From the NCBI GenBank assembly GCA_011523785.1, contig WTFW01000120.1, positions 16,633 to 80,632 on the forward strand: a DNA stretch of 64,000 nt, read 5' to 3'. The notes beneath the pieces are model-generated. The model made no database searches, was not told the origin of the DNA, and saw only the letters and a program-made list of their open reading frames with translations. This document shows positions 8,621 through 18,026 of the stretch, piece after piece. This DNA is from Chloroflexota bacterium. GTDB taxonomy: Bacteria; Chloroflexota; UBA11872. The position numbers were made by a program, and so were the translations under genes. Every line of letters begins with the position of its first letter. The stretch's first letter is position 1.

Positions 8621-10086
8621 GCGTCGATGGCCTTGACGGGCGCGGCCAGCTCACCGCGGGCGCGTTCGTAGGCGCGGGCGGCCTGGAGGAGACGGGACTC
8701 GGCGAAGGGAGGCGCGATGAGTTGGAGGCCGACCGGGAGGCCGTCCACAAACCCGCAGGGAATGCTCAGGCAGGGCAGGCCGGCGAGGGAGGCGGGCAGG
8801 GTCATGATGTCGGACTGGTACATGGCTACGGGGTCGTCCAGCTTGGCTCCCAGGTCAAAGGCCGGGGACGGTACGACGGGCGCCGCTATGACATCGACAT
8901 TCTGAAACGCGGCCTCGAAGTCGGACTTGATGAGGGTGCGGACTTTCTGGGCGCGGACGTAGTAGGCGTCGTAGTAGCCGGAGGAGAGCGCGAAGGTGCC
9001 GATCATGATGCGGCGCTTCACCTCGGAGCCGAAGCCCCGGCCGCGGATGCGGGCCATCATCTCGTCCACGTCGGTGGCCTGCGGGTCGGAAAGGCCGTAC
9101 TTGACGCCGTTGTAGCGAGCCAGGTTGGCGCTGGCCTCCGACGGGGCGATGACGTAGTAGGTCGGCAGGGCGTACTCGGTGTGCGGCAGCGAGACTTCGC
9201 GCTCGGTGGCCCCGAGACCCAGCAGGTCGTTGATTGCCGCACGAACGCAGTCACCGACTTGCGGATCGAGGCCCTCGCCGAAGTACTCAGGCGCCACGCC
9301 AATACGTAGCCCGCTGACGACGCCGTTCAGTTCGCCGGCGTAATCGGGCACCGGTTCCGCGGCCGACGTTGAGTCGCGCGGGTCGTGCCCGGCCAGGGCA
9401 CCCAGCAGCAGGGCGGCGTCGGTGACGTCCTTGGTCAGCACGCCGATCTGGTCCAGCGACGAGGCGAAGGCGATCAGACCGAAGCGCGAGATGCGGCCGT
9501 AGGTGGGCTTGAGTCCCACGCAGCCGCAGAGGGCGGCGGGCTGGCGGACCGAGCCGCCGGTGTCCGATCCCAGGGCGGCGAGGCACTCGTCGGCGGCCAC
9601 GGCGGCCGCGGAGCCGCCGCTGGAGCCGCCGGGCACCTTGTCCAGGTTCCAGGGGTTGCGCGCCGGCTTGTAGCCGGAGTGCTCGTTGGACGAGCCCATG
9701 GCGAACTCGTCCATGTTGGTTTTGCCGAGCGTGACCGCGCCCGCGTCTTTCAGTCGAGTTACGGCCGTCGCGTCGTAGGGAGGGATGAAGCCTTCGAGAA
9801 TGCGCGAGGCGCAGGTCGTCTGTACGCCGGCGGTGCTGAGCACATCCTTGAGGGCGATGGGCAGGCCCAGCAGCGGGCCATCCCGGCCCGTGGCGCGGCG
9901 GGCGTCGGCGTCGGCGGCCTGTTCGAGGGCCAGGTCGGGGGTGACGGTGAGATAGGCGCCGGTCCGGCCGTCGACTGATTCGATGCGGTCGAGCAGGGAC
10001 CGGGTGAGTTCGACTGAACTGAAGTGCCCGTCTCGCAGACCCTGGGCAGCCGCGTGCAGCGTCAGCCGATACAGCTCATCGGCCAC
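8617..10086 (-). CDS. gatA: Aspartyl/glutamyl-tRNA amidotransferase subunit A
   Basis: Amidase signature [101 protein letters not shown] overlap with gatB. Confidence 0.98.
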   Translation of the reverse strand: MADELYRLTLHAAAQGLRDGHFSSVELTRSLLDRIESVDGRTGAYLTVTPDLALEQAADADARRATGRDGPLLGLPIALKDVLSTAGVQTTCASRILEGFIPPYDATAVTRLKDAGAVTLGKTNMDEFAMGSSNEHSGYKPARNPWNLDKVPGGSSGGSAAAVAADECLAALGSDTGGSVRQPAALCGCVGLKPTYGRISRFGLIAFASSLDQIGVLTKDVTDAALLLGALAGHDPRDSTSAAEPVPDYAGELNGVVSGLRIGVAPEYFGEGLDPQVGDCVRAAINDLLGLGATEREVSLPHTEYALPTYYVIAPSEASANLARYNGVKYGLSDPQATDVDEMMARIRGRGFGSEVKRRIMIGTFALSSGYYDAYYVRAQKVRTLIKSDFEAAFQNVDVIAAPVVPSPAFDLGAKLDDPVAMYQSDIMTLPASLAGLPCLSIPCGFVDGLPVGLQLIAPPFAESRLLQAARAYERARGELAAPVKAIDA

Positions 10087-10089
10087 CGG

Positions 10090-10383
10090 TCAGGACTCGT
10101 CCAGCACGGGGGGAACGCGAATCTGGCCGTCCTCCACGCGGGGCGCGTTGTCGAGCACGGCGTCGAGCGGCAGGGAGCCGGCGACCACGTCATCGCGCTC
10201 GACGTTGCCCAGCGGAATGACCTGCGCGGTGGGAGGAATGTGCTCGGTGTCCAGGGTGTTGAGCGCCTCGAAGGCCTGCAGGATTTGCCCCAGCTCGCCG
10301 CGCAGCCGCTCGCGCTCGTCGTCGGACAGCTCGAGCCGCGCCAGTTCGGCGGCATGGTCGACTTGCGAACGGTCAATGGACAC
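10090..10383 (-). CDS. gatC: Aspartyl/glutamyl-tRNA amidotransferase subunit C
   Basis: MSIDRSQVDHAAELARLELSDDERERLRGELGQILQAFEALNTLDT; directly upstream of gatA. Confidence 0.93.
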   Translation of the reverse strand: MSIDRSQVDHAAELARLELSDDERERLRGELGQILQAFEALNTLDTEHIPPTAQVIPLGNVERDDVVAGSLPLDAVLDNAPRVEDGQIRVPPVLDES

Positions 10384-10415
10384 GGCGCTGCTCGGGTGAA
10401 TCGGAACCGGGGGAG

Positions 10416-10421
10416 ATTATA
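10416..10421 (-). promoter_or_regulatory. Possible -10 element (TATAAT) of the gatCAB operon
   Basis: Minus strand CTCCCTATAATCTCCC about 33 nt upstream of gatC; no convincing -35. Confidence 0.45.
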
Positions 10422-10825
10422 GGGAGCGGGCTCAGGGCGGTTGGGGCGCGCTCGTTCCGCCGGTGAGGGACGGGAGGACTTGTAGGATTGACGAGCCGAA
10501 CCCGGCCCACGGGCCGTCGCGAGGCCTGCATCGTCGAAGCGGCAGGAGGCTAAGTATACCGCGAAGGCGAGGTTCGCCTACGGCGTACTAGGACTGCTGG
10601 GAGTGCTTGGCCTCGAAGGAAGACAAGAGCTTATGAGGCACATTGACGATTGGCCACCGCCCTTTCGTTTCAGTCGTGGTAGGCGGGCGACGGCGGACGC
10701 GTGGGAAGGGGCGCATGATCTAGAGAAGCTGAAGCGGGCTATCTACGCTGCCTGTCTCGGTAGGTGCCGTCCTCGCGCTGATCGCAGCACTGTGCCGCTG
10801 AACTCCCGCGGCTTGGACTCCTGAG

Positions 10826-11746
10826 TTGCCGAAATATGTCCACCGGTCTACCGGTGTCAGAGTCACGCGGTGCACGTCCTGGGATGATTTCATCCAGGAG
10901 TTGAGGCCCATCCCGAATGCGGAACCAGATTGTCAGCGAGTTTATCGGGGACACGCCGAGCCCTCCTGGAAGCTGTCGTCAACATGGGAAAGAGACCTTG
11001 AGCGCTTCCGTAAATCCGACAGACCCTTCAGCCGTCACCAGATATATCAAGGGGACGATGGATACCAAAAGAAACGCGACAGAGGACTCAACCTTCTCAA
11101 ACAGTTAGCCAGGACAATGCCGGGAATTCCGTCAGACTCTCTCATAACCGACAATGACTGGTGGGCACTAGGTAGGCATTATGGACTTGAAACTCCGTTG
11201 CTTGATTGGTCTCGTAGTCCTTTCATTGCCGCGTTTTGGGCATTCGCAGAACGAGTGGCTTGGGAAGAGAAACGTATCAGTGCAGCAAGCACGATAATAG
11301 TCGATTATCCACCAAGTGATCCTGTAGTAGTTTGGGGTTTAGGCTACATGGAGGCCGACTTGGCAGATTCAAACAATGAGACTCTCTTTACTGATGGCGA
11401 GTTCGACTTTGTTGACAACACGAGCTATAACCTCCATAGACAGCGAGCACAGCAGGGTGTGTTTACACGTCTCGAACACGATGCATACACGGATGTTGAG
11501 GGCTACCTTGATTGCAAAGGTCTTGGGGAACGTCTGGAGCGATTCGAAATACCATGCCGGACAATGCTTGATCTCAGCGTTGCGCTGTCTGATCTCGAGC
11601 GGATGAATATTCACTATGGGACTGTCTTTCCCGATCCTCAAGGTGCGGCAATTCAGTCCAACATGGAGAAACACTGGCGTATGTTTAGGATTAGCTCATA
11701 TTCCGACTCACCACTTTGGGGACGGGCCCCAGTAGACGATGGCTAG
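10826..11746 (+). CDS. FRG-domain protein
   Basis: QRVYRGHAEPSWKLSSTWERDLERF (F/Y-R-G motif), WWALGRHYGLETPLLDWSRSPFIAAFWAFAE, LHRQRAQQGVFTRLEHD, LERMNIHYGTVFPDPQGAAIQSNME. TTG start. Confidence 0.85.
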   Translation: MPKYVHRSTGVRVTRCTSWDDFIQELRPIPNAEPDCQRVYRGHAEPSWKLSSTWERDLERFRKSDRPFSRHQIYQGDDGYQKKRDRGLNLLKQLARTMPGIPSDSLITDNDWWALGRHYGLETPLLDWSRSPFIAAFWAFAERVAWEEKRISAASTIIVDYPPSDPVVVWGLGYMEADLADSNNETLFTDGEFDFVDNTSYNLHRQRAQQGVFTRLEHDAYTDVEGYLDCKGLGERLERFEIPCRTMLDLSVALSDLERMNIHYGTVFPDPQGAAIQSNMEKHWRMFRISSYSDSPLWGRAPVDDG

Positions 11747-11924
11747 CAATTCGTGTTTGCTTCTGACTCAGTTCGCGTCCTCCTCCAGGACTTCTGTGAA
11801 AACCTTGATCCTGTCATGCTATGGAGCAGCGACACCTGTAGTGACATGTGCTGGGATCGGCGTATTTTGCCAGTTCGAGTTCTGAAACGCGGAGGATCTT
11901 CTGGATAGGGCAAGGGCCTTCTTG

Positions 11925-14477
11925 ATGGCTATTGGCTTGGTTACACTGGTTGGCTTGGCGGTTATGGGTGTGGCTGTGGTGGTTTTCGCGATGGTCCGGC
12001 CGCAGCTTGCGACGCAATTGATCAGCCAGATGCCGGAATTAGGCCCGACTGCTGCGCCAACGTCAGCACGGTCCGCAACGCAAACGGCGCGTCCGATGCC
12101 GCGTTCTCCATCGGCGGACGGTCTGACGCCAACCTTAGTGCCGCCCCAAGCCTTGACACGCGCACCGGATCCATCCCCTACAACTAAGCAAGTCCCAGCG
12201 CTCACGTCCGTTCCAACTTTGACGCCGACGCGGTTCTCCCGGCCCACGGAGACACCATTCGCTGCGACGTCCGTCGCCGAATTGGTGCAGCGGGTGCGTA
12301 CCGCCGTTCGATACATACGCACAGCGGAAGGCATCACTGGTAGCGCGTTTGTCATAACGGAAGATGGGTACGTTGTCACGAACAGCCATGTGCTGAGCGC
12401 GGCGGACGGGGCTTACGTGGGAACTCACGCTGGGCGAGAAGAATTTGCTCCGATAGTGGCGGATGCCCCCGACCTTGATCTGGCACTGCTGAAGCTCCCT
12501 GGCGACGGACCGCATCCGTTCGTTGACTTTGGTCGCTCAAACGACCTCAATCTCGGCGACGATTTGGTCATTCTTGGATACCCGCTGAGACTCGACACCC
12601 TCACCGTAACTCGCGGTGTCCTGTCGGCTCGCCACCCAGGCTGGTTACAGACCGATGCCACAGCGAACCCGGGCAATAGCGGAGGGCCGGCCTTCAGTGA
12701 GCAAGGGAGAGTGATTGGCGTCGTAACCATGAAGCTCGGGGGCGGAGTGGTAAGTCGAGTGGAAAGCGCAAATTTCCTGATCAACGGCGACTTGGTGCAT
12801 CGCACCGTCGACGCGTGGATCGCGGACCATCGGGTCGCTGATGGCGCGATTGCGCAAATTCCGACGGCGGCGGGCAGCGGCCTGCCGATTGTCAGCGCCG
12901 GCAATGGGCACACCTGCGAGGTGAGAATTGATGGGACAGTTGCCTGCTGGGGGATAAATGACCATGGCCAGGCGTCACCGCCGACTGGGTTGTTCCAGTC
13001 TGTCAGCGCCGGCGGTTGGCACACATGTGGATTGCGAGCCAACGGAACCATTGCTTGCTGGGGAAGGAACGACTACGGTCAAGCGAATCCACCGCCTGGC
13101 ACCTTCCAAACCGTTAACACAGGAGACAGGCACACCTGCGGACTACGCATCGACGACACCATTGCCTGCTGGGGCGCGAACGGTGAAGATGGCCGAGCCA
13201 ACCCGCCGCCAGGTGTTTTCCGAACGGTCAGCGCCGGCTCCCGCCACACCTGCGGGGTGCACATTGATGGAACGGTAGCCTGCTGGGGATCAAACGAAGG
13301 AATCCTTGGGAAAAATCTAGGGCAGGCAGTCCCGCCTGCAGGCATCTTCCGGACCGTCAGCGCCGGCTTTGAGCACACTTGCGGGGTACGCGCCGACGGG
13401 ACCGTCGCTTGCTGGGGTGACAACACATTTGGCCAAGCGACCCCGCCTTCGGCCGTCTTTCAAGCTGTCACGGCCGGCTTTAGTCACACCTGCGGACAAC
13501 TTGTCGATGAGAGCGTTGAGTGTTGGGGACATGACCTATTTACTGGTCAAGCCACCCCACCTCCGGGGAGCTTCCGATCCATCAGCGCCGGTGGCCGCCA
13601 CACCTGCGGGGTGCGAGTCAGCGGGTTCGTCGAGTGCTGGGGGGTGCCGTGGAGCCTAGGGGACTATTCGGGCCCTGCTGTTCCCCCGGCTGGCACGTTT
13701 CAAGCAGTCAGCACAGGTTATAACCACACCTGCGGACTACGAACCGACGGAACGATCACTTGTTGGGACTCGAAGGCAGGAGGCAAGGCCGTTCCGCCAG
13801 CGGGCGTATTTCAATCCGTCAGCGCGGGTTTCGACCACACCTGCGGGGTGCGCGCTAATGGAACGGTCGCCTGCTGGGCTGGGTCATCAGGTCGGGGTGT
13901 CCCCTCGGGCCAAGCTGACCCGCCAGCAGGGTCTTTTCGGACCGTCAGTCTGGGTCTGTCTCACACCTGCGGAGTTCGATCCGACGGAAGCATTTCTTGC
14001 TGGGGCTCAAACCTTGACGGTAGAGCCACTCCTCCGCCCGGTGCTTTTCAGTCCGTGAGCTCTGGTTTGAGCCATAGCTGCGGAGTGCGCACCGACGGGA
14101 CGGTTGCTTGCTGGGGAGACCACGAGAACGGCCGAGCTGACCCACCGGCCAGCACGTTCCAGTCCGTTAGTGCAGGCGACAACCATTCATGCGGATTACT
14201 CGTAGACGGCACCATTTCCTGCTGGGGTTCAAACAGTGCCGGCCAAACTGATCCGCCGGCCGGTAAGTTCCAGTCCGTCAGTGCTGGCTTTAGCCACACT
14301 TGCGGACTACGCACCAACGGCACAATTGCATGTTGGGGCCTGAATGACGACGGCCAGGCCGATCCACCGGCGGGCAGCTTTCTAGCTGTCAGTGCCGGCA
14401 CGACCTTCACGTGTGGGCTGCGAACCGGCGGTGCTGTCGCCTGCTGGGGCGGGTCTCAATATGTGACTCGAAGCTGA
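11925..14477 (+). CDS. Membrane-anchored trypsin-like (HtrA/S1-type) serine protease fused to RCC1-like repeats
   Basis: N-terminal TM (MAIGLVTLVGLAVMGVAVVVFAMV), Pro/Thr linker, protease motifs VTNSHVL (His), DLDLALLKL (Asp), TDATANPGNSGGPAF (Ser), then about 14 units of VSAGxxHTCGLRxDGTxACWGxNxxGQAxPPxGxFQS. Confidence 0.9.
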   Translation: MAIGLVTLVGLAVMGVAVVVFAMVRPQLATQLISQMPELGPTAAPTSARSATQTARPMPRSPSADGLTPTLVPPQALTRAPDPSPTTKQVPALTSVPTLTPTRFSRPTETPFAATSVAELVQRVRTAVRYIRTAEGITGSAFVITEDGYVVTNSHVLSAADGAYVGTHAGREEFAPIVADAPDLDLALLKLPGDGPHPFVDFGRSNDLNLGDDLVILGYPLRLDTLTVTRGVLSARHPGWLQTDATANPGNSGGPAFSEQGRVIGVVTMKLGGGVVSRVESANFLINGDLVHRTVDAWIADHRVADGAIAQIPTAAGSGLPIVSAGNGHTCEVRIDGTVACWGINDHGQASPPTGLFQSVSAGGWHTCGLRANGTIACWGRNDYGQANPPPGTFQTVNTGDRHTCGLRIDDTIACWGANGEDGRANPPPGVFRTVSAGSRHTCGVHIDGTVACWGSNEGILGKNLGQAVPPAGIFRTVSAGFEHTCGVRADGTVACWGDNTFGQATPPSAVFQAVTAGFSHTCGQLVDESVECWGHDLFTGQATPPPGSFRSISAGGRHTCGVRVSGFVECWGVPWSLGDYSGPAVPPAGTFQAVSTGYNHTCGLRTDGTITCWDSKAGGKAVPPAGVFQSVSAGFDHTCGVRANGTVACWAGSSGRGVPSGQADPPAGSFRTVSLGLSHTCGVRSDGSISCWGSNLDGRATPPPGAFQSVSSGLSHSCGVRTDGTVACWGDHENGRADPPASTFQSVSAGDNHSCGLLVDGTISCWGSNSAGQTDPPAGKFQSVSAGFSHTCGLRTNGTIACWGLNDDGQADPPAGSFLAVSAGTTFTCGLRTGGAVACWGGSQYVTRS
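12888..14474 (+). repeat. About 14 in-frame RCC1-like units (about 37 aa / 111 bp each, some with insertions)
   Basis: Counted by eye: 13 full units from IVSAGNGHTCEVRIDGTVACWG and a terminal partial VSAGTTFTCGLRTGGAVACWGG. Each keeps a HTCG...CW cysteine pair. Confidence 0.88.
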
Positions 14478-14548
14478 AGTTAGAGCGCAGATACAACGTT
14501 TAAGATGAGTCGTTCGCCCGCTTTCATCTCGCGTCTCGGTGTGGCTGC

Positions 14549-15157
14549 CTACGTCGAATAGTCGAACTTTGCTTCCCAGTCGCCGACGCCGTCGCGGAGC
14601 AGGTCGAAGAGGTGCCAGACGCTGCAGTAGGAGTCGCCGGGTCCGAGGAAGTCCGAGGCGACGCGCACGATGGAGCCGTCGGGATTCTTGTGGAAGGCGG
14701 AGACACCGGGCATGGCGTTGGAGCCGTAGTGCTCGTCGTCGGACTCGAAGCCCATGTCCTTGAACAGGGTGGTGTCCGCCGCCGAGTACATGCGGAAGCG
14801 CCAGCCGCGGTTTCTTCGAAACTCCTGCTGGGTCTCGACGTCGTCGGGCGAGACGACGACGAAGGCCGAACGGTCCTCGAGGTGATGGAGTACGCCATTG
14901 AAGCCGTCGGCCCACATGGTGCAGTAGGGACAGCCCGAGCCCATGTTGTGGATCAGGATCAGGTCGGACTTGTCGCCGAACAGCTCGGAGAGGTTGGTCG
15001 TTCCATCAGGCCCGCGGAGTTCGTAGTCCTGGACGGGCTCCGAGGGCACCCGGCGGCGAACTTCCTTCAGACGCTGCTGCGCCTTCTCCAGGTCGGCCCA
15101 GGCGGCGGCAAGCTCTTCCTGTAAAGCGGTTGGAGCGGTCACCGTGATTCCCTTCAA
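14549..15157 (-). CDS. DUF899-family thioredoxin-like protein
   Basis: YELRGPDGTTNLSELFGDKSDLILIHNMGSGCPYCTMWADGFNGVLHHLEDRSAFVVVSPDD...RGWRFRMYSAADTTLFKDMGF...GVSAFHKNPDGSI. Confidence 0.88.
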   Translation of the reverse strand: MKGITVTAPTALQEELAAAWADLEKAQQRLKEVRRRVPSEPVQDYELRGPDGTTNLSELFGDKSDLILIHNMGSGCPYCTMWADGFNGVLHHLEDRSAFVVVSPDDVETQQEFRRNRGWRFRMYSAADTTLFKDMGFESDDEHYGSNAMPGVSAFHKNPDGSIVRVASDFLGPGDSYCSVWHLFDLLRDGVGDWEAKFDYST

Positions 15158-15318
15158 CGTGCCCTTGGGCGGGCGATCAGTCCAGTTTCGTCAAGTGTAG
15201 GAGCGCAGCCCGGCCGAGCCGTGCGTAGACAGGACGCCGCATCACTTCAATGATTCGAAGGCGCGAATTGGCGGCAATGGGACGTAGGATCTTCGCGAAG
15301 TCGCCGAGGTGAATCGCA

Positions 15319-16392
15319 ATGGTCCTGACGGGTGAGCCGGACCTTGTCAAAGACGCCCCGATTGCGGTGGGGCAGGCGCACCGGCTGTTTACCAGCGACG
15401 CGCCGCACACTCACTACTCGGCCAGCCTGGCGCAGCTTGGGAGCGGGCGGCTGGTGATGGCGTTCAGCTGGGCGCCGGCGGTGCAGCGTCGGAATAACAG
15501 CGTGATGCTGACGTCGCGATCCGACGACGATGGGGCGACCTGGACGGCGCCGGAGGCCATCTATGCAAAACCCGGGTGGGACTGCATGCACCTTGGCGGG
15601 TTGATGCCGTTCTCCGACAAGCGGCTGCTGCTGGGCCTTGGGCGCATCCAGATGGATGCCAGCCTGCCGGGCGACGAGCCGTGCACTGGGTGGTATCTCT
15701 CTACGACGTGTTCAACGGACGGGGGCGAGACCTGGGGGCCGGAGAGTCCCGAGATTCGCCTGTTTCCCGAGTGGTCGGAGTTCTACGGGGCGAGCAATCC
15801 TCATCGCCTGGACGACGGGCGGCACATGCTGGCGGTCATTGGAACCACCGGGCGCGACACGGGCTGGCAGGCGGGCGTCTGCTTTACGGACGACGAGGGC
15901 GAGAGCTTCTCAGCGCCGGTGATCGTGGCAGCGCACCCGACGCTGGGGTTTGGGGACATGGACATTACACGGCTGGCGGACGGGCGGTACCTGGCCGTGG
16001 CGCGGGTGTTCGACGGGCATCCCAGCGTGGTCGCGTATTCGGACGACGACGGGGCGACCTGGACCGAGCCGCGGCCGGTGGAGTTCTGGGGGGCGAATAT
16101 CAAGCTGCAGCGACTGCGGTCCGGGGCGTTGCTGTGCGCCTATCGGGACGAGGCGGGCAACCGCTCAGGGGTGGGGTGCAGCGTGAGCGAGGACGACGGC
16201 GCGACCTGGCGACGCATCGGCTGGCTGGCCAGCCCGAGCGACGGCCCGCCGCCGGCGGCCGGCGACGTGCGATGCGGCTACCCGGACATGGCGGTGCTGC
16301 GGAGCGGGCGACTGGGCTGCGTGCTGGCGCCGTCGGCCGACGCAGCCGGGATCATCGACTTACGCTGGCTGGAACTGATCGACCGGACGTAG
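15319..16392 (+). CDS. Sialidase/BNR-repeat family exo-alpha-sialidase-like protein
   Basis: Asp-box-like motifs SRSDDDGATWTAPEAIY, CSTDGGETWGPES, YSDDDGATWTEPRPV, SEDDGATWRRIG. Confidence 0.87.
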   Translation: MVLTGEPDLVKDAPIAVGQAHRLFTSDAPHTHYSASLAQLGSGRLVMAFSWAPAVQRRNNSVMLTSRSDDDGATWTAPEAIYAKPGWDCMHLGGLMPFSDKRLLLGLGRIQMDASLPGDEPCTGWYLSTTCSTDGGETWGPESPEIRLFPEWSEFYGASNPHRLDDGRHMLAVIGTTGRDTGWQAGVCFTDDEGESFSAPVIVAAHPTLGFGDMDITRLADGRYLAVARVFDGHPSVVAYSDDDGATWTEPRPVEFWGANIKLQRLRSGALLCAYRDEAGNRSGVGCSVSEDDGATWRRIGWLASPSDGPPPAAGDVRCGYPDMAVLRSGRLGCVLAPSADAAGIIDLRWLELIDRT

Positions 16393-16400
16393 ACCGGCGC

Positions 16401-17156
16401 TCAGTACTGGTGGACCCAGCCGCCGTCCACCGGGATGACGGCGCCGGTGATGTAGGCGGCGGCGTCGGAAGCAAGGAATTGGGCCATGCCGGCGATTTCG
16501 TCGACCTGGCCGTTGCGACCCAGGGCCACTCGCTCGGCCAGGTTTCCGGTCCACCAATCCGCGTCCGTGTAGCCGGCGGTCATGTCCGTCTCGATCACGC
16601 CGGGAGCGATGGCGACGACGCGAATGCCGTCGTTGCCCCATTCCCTGGCCAGCCCGACGGTGTAGGAGGACAGGGCAGCCTTGAGGGGGCCGTAGGGCTC
16701 AGCGCCACCGAGCCTCGCCGAGACCGAGGACACGTTGATGACCACAGGCGCGTCGGACTCGAGCAGGAAAGGCCGCGCGGCCTGCGTGACCAGCACCGGG
16801 GCGCGGAGGTTCACGTGCAGCAGGCGGCGGTAGGCGTCCAGCGTGAGGCCGTCGTGGCCGCCGTCGCCCGCGTTGTTGACGACGATGTCCAGGCCGCCCA
16901 GGGCCTCGGCAGCGCGCTCGACCAGGCGGGTGGGCGCTTGCGCGTCCGTCAGGTCCGCGCCGTAGGTGTGGACTTCGGCGCCGTGTTCACGGACGTTGTC
17001 GGCGACTTGCTGCAAGTTGGCGCTGGTACGGGCGGCCAGAGCCAGGCGGGCGCCGGCCTGGGCGTAAGTCTCGGCAATCGCGCGCCCGATGCCGCGGCTG
17101 GCGCCGGTGATGAGTGCGCGGCGGCCGTCGAGGCGGAAGGGACCGGGGGCGGTCAT
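16401..17156 (-). CDS. SDR-family oxidoreductase
   Basis: RRALITGASRGIGRAIAETYAQAGARLALAAR, NNAGDGG, SVSARLGGAEPYGPLKAAL (YxxxK), IAPGVIETDM, GAVIPVDGGW. Confidence 0.93.
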   Translation of the reverse strand: MTAPGPFRLDGRRALITGASRGIGRAIAETYAQAGARLALAARTSANLQQVADNVREHGAEVHTYGADLTDAQAPTRLVERAAEALGGLDIVVNNAGDGGHDGLTLDAYRRLLHVNLRAPVLVTQAARPFLLESDAPVVINVSSVSARLGGAEPYGPLKAALSSYTVGLAREWGNDGIRVVAIAPGVIETDMTAGYTDADWWTGNLAERVALGRNGQVDEIAGMAQFLASDAAAYITGAVIPVDGGWVHQY

Positions 17157-17944
17157 CGTCTGGCGAAGAAGTCGCGGCCGCCGTCGATGGCGATGGTCGT
17201 TCCGGTCACAAAGCCGGCGGCGGGCGAGGCAAGGTAGACGACGGCGGCGGCTATTTCCTCCGGATCCGCAGCCCGCCCCCGCGCTGTGTGGTGCAGGATG
17301 GCGTTCAGCTCGGACGGATTGGCCCGCACGTGGGCGGTCATGTCGGTGATGACCTGGCCCGGCGCCAGGGCCACGACGCGGATGCCGTCGTTGGCGTACT
17401 CGCGGCTGAAGCCGCGCGTCAACGCATGAACTCCGGCCTTGCTGGCTCCGTACAGTCCGGCGCCCTTGGTCCCTGCAATGGATCCGATGTTGACTATTGC
17501 GCCGCCGCCGGCCGCGGCCAGGTGGGGACGGGCCGCCTGGCAGCCGAAGAGTACGGCGCCGAGGTTGATGTCGTACATGCGGTCGAACTCGGCCGGGTCG
17601 TGGATTTCAAACCCGCCGCGATGGGAGACGCCGGCGTTGTTGACAAGGAGGTCGAGCCCGCCCAGCTCATCGGCCGCGGCGTCGATGGCCGGTGCGATGG
17701 CTTCCAGGTTGGCGAGGTCCAGCGGAACGACGTGCGCGCGGCGGCCCAAGGTTTCGATCTCCGCGGCAAGCTCGGTCAGCCGGGCTTCGTCGCGGGCGGC
17801 CAAGGCTACGTCAGCCCCGGACTCGGCCAGCGCGATTGCAATGGCCCGTCCAATGCCGCGGCTGGCGCCGGTGACGAAGGCGCGGCGGCCGTGGAGGCGG
17901 AAGCGGTCGAGGACGGGCATTTGCAACTTCTGACGTGGGCTCAT
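17153..17944 (-). CDS. SDR-family oxidoreductase (paralogue of neighbour)
   Basis: RRAFVTGASRGIGRAIAIALAESGADVALAAR, NNAGVSHRGGF, SIAGTKGAGLYGASKAGV, GTTIAIDGG; 4-bp overlap with 16401..17156. Confidence 0.93.
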   Translation of the reverse strand: MSPRQKLQMPVLDRFRLHGRRAFVTGASRGIGRAIAIALAESGADVALAARDEARLTELAAEIETLGRRAHVVPLDLANLEAIAPAIDAAADELGGLDLLVNNAGVSHRGGFEIHDPAEFDRMYDINLGAVLFGCQAARPHLAAAGGGAIVNIGSIAGTKGAGLYGASKAGVHALTRGFSREYANDGIRVVALAPGQVITDMTAHVRANPSELNAILHHTARGRAADPEEIAAAVVYLASPAAGFVTGTTIAIDGGRDFFARR

Positions 17945-18026
17945 GTTGTGCTCAGCCTAGCGGCAGCAGCCGAGAGTTGAGCGCCAATCGTCGACTCGCC
18001 GACACAGGACTTGGCACACACGTTTG

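Noticed and set aside
7572-8750. 392-aa minus-strand Arg/Pro-rich ORF
   Set aside because: Alternate frame of gatB/gatA; composition is a frame-shift artefact.
10545-10600. Possible tRNA-like sequence (AGGTTCGCCTACGGCG)
   Set aside because: No acceptor-stem pairing, no anticodon arm and no proper T-loop; not a tRNA.
12958-13659. Plus-strand ORFs inside the RCC1 repeat region (12958..13278, 13369..13659)
   Set aside because: They are shifted-frame readings of the repeats; periodicity of the main ORF explains them.
12888-14474. Possible CRISPR-like array because of about 111-bp periodicity
   Set aside because: The repeats are degenerate, in-frame and encode RCC1-like units; there are no short exact direct repeats with unique spacers.
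15576-17237. 553-aa plus-strand ORF
   Set aside because: Out of frame with the sialidase and antisense to the SDR genes; no domain signature.
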